A model generated the notes under the pieces. It did not search any database. It was given only the letters and a program-made list of their open reading frames with translations, and had not been told where the DNA came from. This document shows positions 40,136-51,032 of a DNA stretch of 64,000 nt, piece after piece. Within the stretch, counting starts at the first letter, position 1; each line of letters starts with the position of its first letter. A program made the translations under genes and the position numbers. The DNA is from Sceloporus undulatus (lineage: Eukaryota; Chordata; Lepidosauria; Squamata; Phrynosomatidae), in NCBI RefSeq assembly GCF_019175285.1, contig NC_056530.1, forward strand, positions 1,378,047 to 1,442,046. The letters run 5' to 3'.

Positions 40136-40240
40136 TTTATTTATATCCCGCCTCTCCCTACTGATTGAGGTGGGTTACAATAGCAGACAAATGTCAATAA
40201 AAACATAGTACTGTATATATAAAAACCCAACCTCACCCCC
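40092..40240 (-). mobile_element. L2-like LINE 3' end with (AAT)n
   Basis: (AAT)n (40094-40133) then GTTTATTTATATCCCGCCTC and GAGGTGGGTTACAATAGC, the reverse complement of an L2-type 3' end with its triplet tail. Confidence 0.65.
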
Positions 40241-40738
40241 TACCTACCTTAAAGCAAAAACAAAACAAGTCAACAACAATGTAAAAAGTCAAATTGAAAT
40301 TAATTAAAATAGCAAACTAGCAAACTAGAGGCGAGACATCTTCTTGGGGGAGACAAGGGCTATCTATATCAGTGGAGCAGGAGTGCAGTCTGGAAATACC
40401 TGTATCTGTGTTTCTCTCTCCCCAGTTCTCCCCTCCTTCTTGGAGCAATCTATTCCAAATAAATCCAGGACCTTGGATTTAATTTAATTTAACTTAACTT
40501 TCAACTTTGTGTTAAAACGTGGTGTGGATTCAAACTGCCACTGTCATATACTAGCCTTCCTCCAATTGTCCTGCAAATGTTTAGGATGGCATCTGCCATC
40601 ACCCTTGACCATTGCCAATGCGGACCTTGGCTGATAGGCGTTCTAGTCAAAAACTAGCAGGAGGTACAAGACTGGGGCAGGTTGGCACAGGCTTTCACGA
40701 AGTCATCAGAAGTTTGTTCTGAACCATATGACAGTTAC

Positions 40739-40960
40739 TACAGGTTGAGTCTCCCTTATTTGGAATTCCAAAATTGGAAATATTTCCAAAACCCAAAACT
40801 TTTTTCATTAGTGGCTGAGATAGTGATACCTTGCTTTCTGATGGTTCAGTGTACACAGACTTTGTTTCTTGCACAAAATTGTTAAACATTACCTTCAGTC
40901 ACCTAAGGGAGACTTAACTGTCATTTCTGTCACTTGTCATAACCCCAAATTTCCAGAATT
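40739..40960. mobile_element. MITE, CAGGTTGAG family
   Basis: Starts TACAGGTTGAGTCTCCCTTA; the interior matches 5466 and 56375 (TTCTTGCACAAAATTGTT, CAGTGTACACAGACTTTG). Resembles mammalian Tigger-type ends. Confidence 0.5.
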
Positions 40961-41034
40961 CAAAACAGCGATAGGCAGTTGCATGGCTGAGTGTTTAAAA
41001 ATTCATTTTGTGGGTGCTTTCAGAGCTTGCAAAA

Positions 41035-41088
<54 letters not shown>

Positions 41089-41089
41089 T
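41035..41089 (+). repeat. (ATT)n microsatellite
   Basis: About 54 bases of uninterrupted TTA units, the longest such run outside the gap-containing one at 58.4 kb. Confidence 0.9.
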
Positions 41090-42754
41090 TGGATTGCAGC
41101 TCCCACTATCTCACATCCGGTGGTCATATTGGCTGAGGAACGATGGGCTAAACAAAATCATTTTTCCCAAGCTCTGGTTCCACATCAGATGGAAAGTTTG
41201 CCGAAGACTTTCTTCCCAAAGGAAGCTTTGTATTTCTAACAGCCGTGTGACAGGCCAATATCCCGATAGAGGAAGACAGTCTTCCAGATGGCAGATCAAA
41301 ATGCACTTCTTTTATCTAAGCCTGTTGCTTCAGCTTCATCATCCCAGCTCCAGGCAGGAGGGGGACACTCTCTGGCCCCTTTTCTTATAAACAGTGTATT
41401 CTATCTTTACAGGTAATCATTCAATTGTTTCCTTCACCTGCCACCCTCGCTGTTTCCCCACAGCCCACAGGCCATTGAGGGAAGGGGAGAAGCGATGAGC
41501 TCCCAGCAGCAAGAGAAACCGTAGTGAGAAACCACAATGAACTCTGAGCATCGTGGCATTGCAGCAAATGTGCAGGCTGCATGCAACACCTTGAGTGGAG
41601 ATGTTTGCAGAGGCTGTCTGGCTTAGCCACTGCTGCTGTTGGTTCCTTACATGCTCCACCTCCTGTAAAGGAAAGCAGGCACCAATTTCGTTGGTGCCAT
41701 ATGTTGGAACATAAAACAAAGTGTCGATGGGTGGGTAGGCTATTGTTAATGTGACAATTAGCTATGCAGGAAAGTGCATGCTGAATCACATTTCATCTTT
41801 CCGGTGGTTTTTGATGTGTCACCTAAAAACAGATTCATTCCATCTGCAGTTTTTTCTCTACCCATTGTATTTTTAGTTGTAAATGTATGGGTAGGGCTTC
41901 TCACACATTCGAAGCTTGCCCCACTCAGTGTGAAAAGCCCTTCCCCTTGTACATGGGCTGCCACCAGTGATACGTATCATCATGCACTCATGGAGGTCCT
42001 CAAGTTGCTTGTTGGGCACATTGAAGTTCCCAGCCGAGGTCCAGTGCTCAGCATCTCCAGTGAAATGGAATAGCAGGTTTTAAGTGAAGCCTTTGCGATA
42101 AAGGAGAACCACTTTCAGTAAGTGCAGACAGCAGATAGGAACGTTAGAGATATTGTCTGTTTAAAACAGAGGCGGACACCTTTCTAGGAGCTGAGAGGGA
42201 TCACAGCATCCACTCAACACACTGGGAGTTGTTGTTGCTGTAGTTATGTGCCTTCATGTCAACTCAGGGGCACCTTTTTCAGTGCCATCCAACCTGGGAG
42301 TGTCATCTTCAGCCACTATCTCTTGTTTCATTTTGGATTGCCTCATCACAGGCATTTCATGGTACATGACATTCAAGAGAGGTTTACCATATGCCTCCTT
42401 TTCTGCAGGACTAATAAGTTTTAGCTATGGCACCACTGTTATGATCTCTGAGAGATTCTCTGCCAATGTCACCTTCCACTACTGCTGTTGCCCAGGAGCT
42501 GTTTGGCACATTTAGTCTGGCTCCTCTGAAAAACCTGTTCAACATGGGAGACCCTACCAACAGCACTGCTGCCTTCAGCATAGCCTCTTGCCTCACTGGG
42601 AAACGCAACCCCATCACTGCAGAAAGGTAGTGCCATTGCTGGGGCTTTGGGTCTAATCCAGGGATGGGCAAGATGTGGGTGTAGATTCCCCAGACTGTTG
42701 TTAATTGTTTTCAAGAACTGATGTGGATCTTTGTTAATTGTTTAATTTGTGATA
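41090..42754. other. Unassigned block, no gene called
   Basis: Little repeat content apart from a SINE tail scrap near 42230-42260. Minus strand 42423-42254 holds a 57-codon frame with a balanced composition (SPAEKEAYGKPLLNVMYHEM, then Met/Lys/Glu-rich) that I do not recognise. No splice signals tie these pieces together. Confidence 0.35.
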
Positions 42755-42964
42755 CAGTGCGCCCTTGGTATATGCTGGGGTTTGGTTCCAAAATCTGTGG
42801 ATGCTCAAGTTCCATTATACATAGCAGGATAGTAAAATAGTACCCCTTATATAAATGTTAAAATTAAGATTTGGTTTGGGAATTTATATTATTTTTGACT
42901 ATTTTCAAGCTGTGGATGGTTGAATCCATGGATAAAAAAGTCTGTGGATACAGAGGGCCAACTG
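42755..42964 (+). mobile_element. Pogo-like MITE, complete
   Basis: CAGTGCGCCCTTGGTATATG to AGAGGGCCAACTG, flanked by TA on both sides. Internal GCTGGGGTTTGGTTCC as in the 7186 copy. Confidence 0.75.
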
Positions 42965-44240
42965 TATTAAAATTATTATAACAATTTAAAGACAAAAGAC
43001 ACCCTAGCCCACCCTTTTCTGGTGAAAGGAGGAGCACATTGCTTCTTCTAGCAGCCCTGGGACTGGCATTTTCACCTTCTAAATAGTTTGCAGGATGACT
43101 CCATACTGTTTAACATTTTTAAAAGAAACCACTAGAAGCCAAAAACTGGTCCTGGATTGATCGTAGTTGCTACCCATCTTATATTCTGATGATGGGCCCA
43201 ACAGCAATAAGTATCACAGCCTTTCTTCTTTTCTTATCCTTTCTCTTCTGTTTGCAGGTCCTGACTGGGCCTTTTCAGCTCTTGAACGTACCCCAGCAGC
43301 TGCCTTTGGGTGCCTCCTTCTCGTTCTTCATTTCTGTAGGTGTGAAGTTTCAGAACCGAGGTTTTGCCGGCCTGTGGTTTCTCTAACCATCTCCCTCCCA
43401 GGGCTTGCCTTTTTTATTGATACCTCTCAGCCCAAACTGGTCAAGAAGAGAAGATGGTGGTTCCAGTGGGAAGGTGACTCATAGAACAGAAGTGATGGCA
43501 GTGGCAAGAATGATACAGACTTCGACCTCTGTGTGGTTGCAAATTTTGTCACTCTGTTTTATAAATTTGAAAGAGCCTGAGAAAAATAAGCTGTGCTTCC
43601 TTCACTGTGAATTTAATTTAATATGTGGCCAATGATGTAAGCCATGGGATGCCGTATTCAAATCCCGATTCAGCCACAAGCGTATAGGAGGCGAATTTAT
43701 GTGAATTACTGACTTTGGCTATTGGTTTTACTTTAGATTTATTTCACATTGGATTTATTTATTTCCTTTGGGTTTATAGTATTTGCTTCAGATAATAAAG
43801 ATTTTAACATTATGATTTTACGCTTTTGTACCTCTACTTGTAAACACTCCAGGGAGCTTTGGGGAATGGATGACACAGAAAAGTGGTAAATAAAGACAGT
43901 TGTTTCATTTCTTGTAAGGCACCAAGCCAACAGACCCTTTGCAAGTAGTGTTTGCAAGGTCCCAAACAAGCCTTCATAGTTAGCTTGGTGCCTTTGCAAG
44001 TGTAGCTTTTCCGCAACACTAGAAGAAAATACACTGGAGATGAAGAGGGTTACTATAGCTCTAAGTTGTTGTTGGGTAATAATAAACTGGGAGAATGAGT
44101 CACAATATTGGGAAAATGGATCATAATGAATTGGGTCATTCTAATACGCTATCCGTGTATTAGTGAAATGCAGTATTTTGCAGCTTGCGATGTTTGCGAT
44201 GACCTGCAAACATCAGAGGCCATCAGAAGTAAGTGCGTAG
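42965..44240. other. Intergenic, one weak exon-like piece
   Basis: TTCTCTTCTGTTTGCAG at 43240-43256 is a good acceptor-like sequence before an open frame on plus, but two frames are equally open, the product matches nothing I know, and no partner exon was seen. Not called a gene. Confidence 0.35.
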
Positions 44241-44248
44241 GTCTACCT

Positions 44249-44590
44249 CAGGGGTAGGCAATCTTTTTGAGCCGGGGGCCGGGTTGCTGTCCCTCAGACA
44301 ACTGGGGGGCCGAAGCCAAAACATAAACAATTAAATAATTTTTCAAAAAATTAAATATATTAATAAACCAGGACAAATGTAGGACAAAATTTTCAAATGG
44401 AAGACACTTTTTTTTAAAAAAATGGACACATGAAAAAATTTGCTGATTTTTTAAAAAATGTTAATATAAATGCATGTTTCTGAGGCTTCTATAGACAATT
44501 GCCCCCCAAAGGCCCCGGCGGCAGTCGGCGGCAGGACTGGTCTGGGGCTGGTCCGCATCCGGCCCGCGGGCCGCAGGTTGCCTACCCCTG
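44249..44590. mobile_element. hAT-type MITE with perfect 8-bp target duplication
   Basis: Termini CAGGGGTAGGCAATC and GGTTGCCTACCCCTG are inverted, flanked on both sides by GTCTACCT (44241-44248 and 44591-44598). Subterminal GGGGGCCGGGTTGC and GGCCCGCGGGCCGCAGG give local high GC, not a promoter. An 8-bp duplication with CAGGGGT-type ends is the hAT signature. Confidence 0.9.
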
Positions 44591-44799
44591 GTCTACCTAC
44601 TTCAGTTCCTCTTCCCTCCCCATTCCTTTTTTCTTTTGTGTCATGTCATCCTAGATTATAAAGTTGCAAGCGGAAATTGTCTTCTTTTGGTTGATTCAGT
44701 GTAAATTGCTCTGGGAGACTTTGGGGCTTAATACTGTAGTTGGATTTTATTTTATTTTATTTGAAAAAGGTTTTAAATCTTCATTCACATGAGTTGTTC

Positions 44800-44955
44800 A
44801 TTTTTTGTTGTATGCCTTCAAGACTTGTGGTGACTCTCAGACAACCCTATCATGGGATTTTCATGGCCAGATTTGTTCAGAGGGGGTTTGCCTTTGCCTC
44901 CTTTTGAGGCCAAAAGAGTGCGGCATGCTCAAGGTTTTCCACGGCTGAGTTAAAT
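44800..44955 (-). mobile_element. Sauria-type SINE, 5' part missing
   Basis: Inverse tail TTGTATGCCTTCAAGACTTG, ACAACCCTATCATGGGATTT and GCCAGATTTGTTCAGAGGGG, ending in the body before the B-box. Confidence 0.7.
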
Positions 44956-44959
44956 ATAT

Positions 44960-45060
44960 TCCATAAATAAATGATAAAATAAAACTTTTATTTATATCCA
45001 ACTAATTTGTAAGAAACAATCAAAGTGGCTTCCAACAAATAAAATAATACAGATATACAG
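44960..45060 (-). mobile_element. L2-like LINE 3' end, inverted
   Basis: TTTTATTTATATCCAACTAA, then CAATCAAAGTGGCTTCCAAC. Short and degraded. Confidence 0.45.
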
Positions 45061-45338
45061 AAATAGTAATAATACAAATATATACCACCCCCCCCCCCCA
45101 AAAAAAAAGAATTAAACCGTTCTGGGATTAAAATTTGAGACATTAAAATCAACACATTTATATTAAAATAACACAGTGGCATAGAACAAAAGCAGTGGAC
45201 AAAAACTCATAATGTCTGGGATTGTACAAATACACACTGCTCCACGTATGGGGAATCTAAGCACGGCTGGGGGCTATTCTGGGAAGGCCTGCCAGAAGAG
45301 ATCCGTCTTCTTGAACACTTTTTTTTAAAGCTATCTAA

Positions 45339-45568
45339 GGCCCCATACAGACAGGCCAAAATAAAGCTGCTTTGGGTCACTTTGGAGGTATGTTGTTTAA
45401 ATGATGCATGCATACGAAGAGTCCGGAAGCGGCACCAAAGCTCTAGTCCTTAGGACTGGATCGTGGCTTTGGCATGGCTTCCGGATTCTTAGTACGCACG
45501 CATCATTTAAACACCATACCTCCAATGTGACCCAAAGCAGCTTTATTTTGGCCTGTCTGTATGGGGCC
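45339..45568. mobile_element. Harbinger-like palindromic MITE, 230 bp
   Basis: GGCCCCATACAGACAGGCCA at the left and TGGCCTGTCTGTATGGGGCC at the right are exact inverses of 20 bases. The pairing continues through TGGGTCAC and ACCTCC into nearly the whole element, with a centre around AGCTCTAGTCCTTAGGACT. A TAA lies at each flank (45336-45338 and 45569-45571), the 3-bp TWA duplication of PIF/Harbinger. Little decay, so recent. Confidence 0.88.
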
Positions 45569-45711
45569 TAATTTGGATATTTGACGGATCTTGCCTGGCA
45601 GGGCTTCCCGGAAATGGAAGGTGTACAAGTGGGTGGAAATCCAGTTTTGTATGCCTGTAGTAAATGGTTTATCATCCTTAGCAGGGAAGAAATGGTTAGT
45701 GTGGAGTGGTG

Positions 45712-45782
45712 TGGGGATTCAAATCCTGTTCTCCCATAGCCTTGGTTGAATATTCAAACCATTACACCACGTTGGCCCTGGA
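45712..45782 (-). mobile_element. Sauria-type SINE head fragment
   Basis: GGGGATTCAAATCCTGTTCTC to AACCATTACACCACGTTGG (inverse of the tRNA-like head). Confidence 0.6.
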
Positions 45783-45833
45783 TCAACTCTAGTTGGAATT
45801 AACAATGGATTTAGCTGGAAGTCTGTTTATATG

Positions 45834-46046
45834 AGAGCCAACGTGGCATAGTGGTTAGAGCATTGGACTATGATTCTGGAGATCAGGGTTTGAATTCCCA
45901 CTCAGCCATGGAAACCCACTGAGCAACCTTGGGAAAGTCACACTCTCTCAGCCTCAGAGGGAGGCAAACCTTGATGATGAACTCCTGTGATAAGGTTGCC
46001 TTAGGGTCGCCATACTATTTTAAGGTACACAACAAACAATAAACTG
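45834..46046 (+). mobile_element. Sauria-type SINE, full length
   Basis: Head GAGCCAACGTGGCATAGTGG with B-box GGGTTTGAATTCCCA, body AAAGTCACACTCTCTCAGCC, tail TAGGGTCGCCATAC and ACACAACAAACAA. Confidence 0.8.
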
Positions 46047-46972
46047 CTTATATGAATGAATATATGTGACCATGACTATACAGGGTGTGTTTCTCCCTTT
46101 CTCTCTCTTTTTCTCTCATTTAATCTTTTCTCCTTCTTTTTTAAAATCTTCAGTTCAGTTTTTTTCCAAACAAAGAGAGAATCCATGTGATAAGTCAAAC
46201 ATCCTCAAAACTGCTGGCATTCTCGAAGCTACTTGAGACTGCAACTCACTTCAATCCGAGCCAGCTTTATCACAGTCAGGAATGATGGGAGTTGTCATCC
46301 AAAATGTCCCAAGGAGACTGGTTTGGGGAAGTCTGTGAAAACTTCTGGGTCCAAAGAGCTCCATAGTAGATGAGCAGTTCAGGTTGCTCGAAGCCCTTGT
46401 CCAATGTTGCATTCGAAGAACAGTGTGAAAATGCACTTGTGGTAAATCAATAGACATCCATGCCAAGCCATTTACCCTATGATGCAACTGGACAGCCATC
46501 TGACAGCTCCTCAATCACTTCTGAGATTCATTATAGATACTGACCACTGCACTGGTCACTTGGGGACTTAGGAGGTGAAGCACCCTGGCCTCCAACATTG
46601 ATTTTTCTGCGTTTACCCAAAGGTCACTGACATGTAAAGAAAGATCAGGCATGCTGAGAGCAGTGAGAAACTGAGCTGAGTGGATGAGAGTTTAAACTTT
46701 CTCCATAGCAGGAGAATTGGGGCCAATGTAATAATAAAATAATAATAATGAACTTTTTATTTATGTCCCACTTTTTGTCTGGACAATCAAAGCGGCATAC
46801 AAGTTAAAACGAAAAACAGTAAACATCCAGTATTCCCCGTCCCCTTAAAATAGAATTTAAAAATTTGAATTAAACTACATAAAAACACAATGTGATGGTT
46901 TTCAATGGAGGAGAAGATCCAGGCTCCTCCAGAAATTATTTGCTCCACATTATAAAGCAAGCATAGCTAGGA
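46047..46972. other. Intergenic, mostly unassigned
   Basis: Only an inverted LINE 3' end is recognised (46745-46810, TTTTTATTTATGTCCCACTT, AAAGCGGCATACAAG). Confidence 0.4.
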
Positions 46973-47218
46973 GCCCTGGTGGTGCAGTGGTTAAATGCCT
47001 GTACTGCAGCCATTTACTCAAAACCACAAGGTTGCGAGTTCAAGACCAGCAGGGCCCAAGCTCGACTCAGGCTTGCATCCTTCCGAGGTCGCTAAAATGA
47101 GTACCCAGATTGTTGGGGCAAATTAGCTTACTTGCTAATTAGCTTACTTGCTGTTCACCGCTATGATCTTTGGAATAGCGGTATATAAATAAAACAAATT
47201 ATTATTATTATTATACTT
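46973..47218 (+). mobile_element. Second tRNA-derived SINE family, full length
   Basis: Head GAGCCCTGGTGGTGCAGTGG and B-box GGTTGCGAGTTCAAGACC; body CATCCTTCCGAGGTCGCTAA and ATGAGTACCCAGATTG; tail GCGGTATATAAATAAA then (ATT)n. The tail resembles an L2-type 3' end, unlike the Bov-B-type tail of the other SINEs. A 15-base word (TTAGCTTACTTGCTA) is locally duplicated. Confidence 0.75.
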
Positions 47219-47286
47219 TCAAACGACACAGTAACCCAAATTCAGTTCTCTTTCAAATAATCTCTGGTGGATTTTTTTCAATCCCT

Positions 47287-47312
47287 CAAAAAAAAAAAAA
47301 AAAAAAAAAAAC
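47287..47312 (+). repeat. Poly-A run
   Basis: About 25 A residues; no retrocopy body recognised upstream. Confidence 0.8.
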
Positions 47313-47682
47313 ACCCCAAAACAAAATAACATAAAAAAAGGCTTGCAAAAATGTTTATGTCACAGAAATGGACCCACAGAAATGCACACGGGTGTCAAAC
47401 AAAAGAAGCACTTTATCAGGGGGGAAATTGCTTGCAAAGATACGTGTATTGGGCAAAATGGAATTCATATTCCGCCTTGCTCACTACCATGGGATTATTC
47501 AAGGCAACACACAGTAACAGCAAATAAAAGGGGAATACAGTAAAAATGGAAGAACTATTAAAAGGTAACGAATAGCCTCTCGCACGAGGCTTGAAAATTG
47601 GAATTGGAGCATGATAGTAGTATCTGGGGCTGTACATTATCACTTGACCTGATCCAAAAATGAACTTAAATAGGATGGGTAC

Positions 47683-47895
47683 CAGTACTGTATGGTGGTT
47701 TGAGTTTTGGGCTATGACTCTGGAAACCAGGGCTCAAATCCTTGTAGAAAGTATAAAAACCCAGGGGTTACCTTGGGAAAGTCACACTCTCTCAGCCTCA
47801 GAGGATGACAAATGCAAACCCCCTCTGACGAAACTTGCCAACAAAACCCTGTGCTAGGGTTGCCTTAGGGTTGCCATAAGTCAAAAATACAGCAC
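47683..47895 (+). mobile_element. Sauria-type SINE, full length
   Basis: Head ACTGTATGGTGGTTTGAG, AGGGCTCAAATCC, body AAGTCACACTCTCTCAGCCT, tail GGGTTGCCATAAGTCAAAAA. Confidence 0.75.
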
Positions 47896-48328
47896 CAAAT
47901 TCATTCCCAAAACTCCATCTCTCCAACTCCCACTGGCTTTTCTCCCTGAGCTACCCTCCTTCCGCCCTTTTCAAGTGCAAGGGGCATTGTTTTATGAAAC
48001 CATCTCACGGGGGTATTGTGTTTCAACATTCACTGTTTTTTTAAGAATAATAGATAAATAAATAAATAATAACAAAAGCAATGCCAGTCCAACTAAAAAT
48101 AAAAATAAATAAACAGTGCATGCTCTATGTAGGGTAGAGCCAGGTAGGAAAGGGGGGGGGGGGGAGGTCGGTGAGATAGTGCAGAAGACTGATAGCAGAA
48201 CATTGATCACGTTTGATCGGTTGATCGTAATAATAAATTGAATTGAATTGAACATTGATCTCCTGCCCACCTATTTCATGTGGAAGATGTGTCCGAGTTA
48301 TATTATTACCGGGGTAATGGTGGTTATA
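47896..48328. other. Intergenic, simple-sequence patches
   Basis: AAATAAATAAATAATAA near 48056-48070, a G-run at 48152-48165 and an AATTGAATTGAATTGAA patch. No gene. Confidence 0.5.
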
Positions 48329-48564
48329 CAGTCAGCCCTCTGTATCTACGGATTTTGTAATCCACAGATTCAAACATACACAGCTTGAAAACATTTTTAA
48401 AATATATAGATTCCAAATATCAAACCTTGATTTTACCATTTTATATAGGGAGCACCATTTTGCTTTGCCATTGTATTTAATGGGGCTTGAGTATCCATGG
48501 ATTTTGTTATCCAGGGGAGGTCCTGGAACCCAATCCCAGCAGATACCAAGGGCCCACAGTACTG
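48329..48564 (+). mobile_element. Pogo-like MITE, complete
   Basis: CAGTCAGCCCTCTGTATC at the left, GGGCCCACAGTACTG at the right, TA on both sides. Confidence 0.75.
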
Positions 48565-48704
48565 TATCCACTTTCTTCACACTAAGGGGGGGGGGGGGGG
48601 AGAAGTGATTTGTGGGGCATGATCCACTCAGACATTCTTCTGCACAAGCAAGCAGAAAGATAAACCATAATAAAACTATGAGTTTGCACATATATAGATG
48701 TGAG

Positions 48705-48820
48705 CAGAGCTTGTAAAAGTCCCTTTTTGGAGCGACTACACTTCCCAGAATGCCCCATCTGGGTGGCTGAGGCATTCTGGGAGGTGTAGTCCCTCCGAAA
48801 AGGGACTTGTACAAACTCTG
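48705..48820. mobile_element. 116-bp snapback element
   Basis: 50-base arms: CAGAGCTTGTAAAAGTCCCT at the left, AGGGACTTGTACAAACTCTG at the right, both leading inward to ACTACAC-TCCCAGAATGCC. Flanks GATGTGAG and AATGTGAA agree at six of eight bases, a decayed hAT-type duplication. Confidence 0.8.
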
Positions 48821-49282
48821 AATGTGAAATTTCTGGTAAGAATTGAATAGTCCCATATGTTTGTTTTTAAAAAAATAAAATGGTCATATTCTGTGTGTAT
48901 GTTGCATACCGAATCATCCTGTCCACAACAGTTACCTGTGAGCTGAGAGAGTACCGAGATAAGATTTACAGGCTGTCAGCAGGCGGGCAAAAGGTCACCG
49001 AGGGTCAGAAAGTCCATTTCAAAGGGGTCACCGTCCACTTCTTTCCATCTAATGAAGCCATTATTTGAGACAGTGACCGCTGGATTGACCAGTCCCTTGA
49101 AGCCGGGTTGTTTCGAGTGACCACCATCACCACTGAAGAGACAGGACAGGAAGAGGCCTTCCTTTTTACATTGATTCCCCCCTTCCTTTTTTACACTGGA
49201 AAAAAGGATGAGAAAAGGGCCACCATTGTTGCCTGCCAAACTCTCTCTTATGCTCAAAAGGACACACACCAAGAACAACGAT

Positions 49283-49438
49283 AGCTGCATCCACACTGCA
49301 GAAATAATCCGGTTTGACAGTGGTTTAACTGCCAGGGCTCAATGCTACAGAATTCTAGGAATTGTAGTTTGCTGTGGCACCAAAGCCCTCCTCTGGTGCC
49401 ACAGCAAACCACAATTCCCAGAATTCCAGGCCCCAGCT
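49283..49438. mobile_element. Snapback MITE, right end missing
   Basis: CTGCATCCACACTGCAGAAA, AGGAATTGTAGTTTGCTGTG, then the inverse CAGCAAACCACAATTCCCAG. The loop is short (about 16 bases), unlike sister copies. Confidence 0.7.
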
Positions 49439-49574
49439 CTCTTTAGTGCAGTTTTATGTGTTCCTTTTCACAGTTGTCTTTTAAAAATTAGGAAGTACTG
49501 TATATAACAAGGAAAAAAATATGTATAAACTTCTATAGGGGTTTTTCAGACTATCCAGTGCTACGACTCCAATA

Positions 49575-49722
49575 TGAAGTCAAAGGCTTTCATGGCCGGC
49601 ATCCATAGGTTTTTGTGGTTTTTTTGGGCTATGCAGCCATGTTCTAGGAGAGTTTATTCCTCTGAAACTCTTCTAGAACTTGGCCACATAGCCTGAAAAA
49701 CCCACAAAAAGCTATGACTGCC
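49575..49722. mobile_element. TTCTAGAACATGGCC-family MITE, condensed
   Basis: AAAGGCTTTCATGGCCGGC to CCTGAAAAACCCACAAAAAG with a very short centre. The CGCCAGCATCTGTGG loop of other copies is deleted. Confidence 0.65.
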
Positions 49723-50090
49723 ATGGTTCTGTCCTATGGAATCCTGGAATTTGCAATTTGCATGTATTTTCCAGCTCAGCCACAAAACCCATTGGGTGAC
49801 CTTAGGCAAGTCACACACTCTCAGCCTCAGAGGAAGGCAATGGCAAGCCTCTGAACCAATACTGCAAAGAAAATCCCAAGATAGGTTTGCTTTAGGGTTG
49901 CCATACTCAAAGCCCCCCCCACACACACACTTGTGCCAATCCCTTCCTCTGAAGACTAGAATTCTCAGCCAGAGAGCTCTAGTGCTTCAACAAACTATAA
50001 ACTCCAGGATTCCATAGCATGTTGCCCTGGCAGTTAAAGTGGAACCATAGTGCTTTACTTGAGCAGTGTGGAAGGGACCATAGTGATAAG
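49723..50090 (+). mobile_element. SINE inserted into a snapback MITE
   Basis: Snapback MITE words flank the insert (TCCTATGGAATCCTGG at 49733; CAGGATTCCATAGCATG and GGCAGTTAAAGTGG at 50007-50040). Between them lies SINE body and tail (49769-49912, CACACTCTCAGCCTCAGAGG). Confidence 0.6.
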
Positions 50091-50504
50091 TAAAGCAACA
50101 GGTCATGCTGATGAGTTTTAAAACAAGTCACACTTTGGAGCAGTTTTATTTGAATCCTGGAAAGATGCCATCAGTCACTGAAACCATATATTTATTAGCA
50201 TGGCCAATGTATTAGAAATATTCAAAGCTTTCCACCTTCCTCAAGATGGAGCATGAATAAAAAGGGAAGTATAGCCAGCAGTGCATCACAAATCTAGTGT
50301 GTATTTATATCTACACACATGCATACACAGAGGTGGGGGGAATCTTAATATTATACAACAAGGTTGCAATCTCATATGTATATAGTTCTGGTGCATGCCC
50401 CCCCCCCTTCATCAAATCACTACAGCAATTCAATTTAAGTGGGAACCAGTTCAAACTGAACTGTGATCCAGTTTAAAAAGTAGTGGGAATGAGGGAGTAT
50501 GGTG
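50091..50504. other. Intergenic, nothing recognised
   Basis: A C-run at 50398-50408; otherwise unassigned. Confidence 0.4.
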
Positions 50505-50642
50505 GAGTCTCCTTCTTTGAAGGTCTTTAAGCAGAGGCTCAATGACCATCTGTCAGGGATGCTTTGACTGAGAGTTCTTGCATGGCAGGGGGTTAGACTG
50601 GATGGCCTTTGGGGTCTCTTCTAACTCTTTGATTCTATTCTG
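50505..50642 (+). mobile_element. CR1 LINE 3' end
   Basis: CTTTGAAGGTCTTTAAGCAG, AGACTGGATGGCCTTTGGGG, ending TCTTTGATTCTATTCTGG, the CR1 ATTCT-type terminus. Confidence 0.75.
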
Positions 50643-51032
50643 GTATTAAAGTTCAAAGCAATGGTTTGCCAATCCTTAAGGGACAGGGAACAGGCAAAGG
50701 GGATGGAAGCTGACATTATCTGACATTTCTCCACTTGACCAGTAGAGGGTGCTGTATCCAAGACAATGTTCACTTAGGGAAAATCTCAGCTGGACATGCA
50801 ACCCTCCAACATCAGCCCAACAACATCAGCCCACAGGTGCCTTGACTCTCAATGTACTTATATACAGAATTGGCTAAGAGTCATCACCTGGTGCTACACA
50901 GCATGATGCAATCCCTTTAGAAAGTTTTTCCATCATGCCAAGTGCTCTGATTTAGCAATTCCTGCCACTCACAGTATTTTACAACAGTTTAAAGGAACAT
51001 TGTTCCAACAATGCAGTATTGAAAAACCTAGA

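Noticed and set aside
43189-43386. Small secreted-type frame with a signal-like start, considered as a CD52-like gene
   Set aside because: Two frames are open together, there are no glycosylation or GPI features, and no partner exon.
44490-44590. CpG promoter
   Set aside because: The GC-rich sequence is the end of a hAT MITE with target duplications.
45834-45905. tRNA gene calls on SINE heads
   Set aside because: The B-box words are preserved but no cloverleaf with acceptor stem is present, and each is joined to SINE body and tail.
49019-49296. Short frame near 49.0 kb with GGQKVTEGQKVHFKG
   Set aside because: Looks protein-like for about 30 codons but has no recognised family, lies on no clear exon and is followed by MITE sequence.
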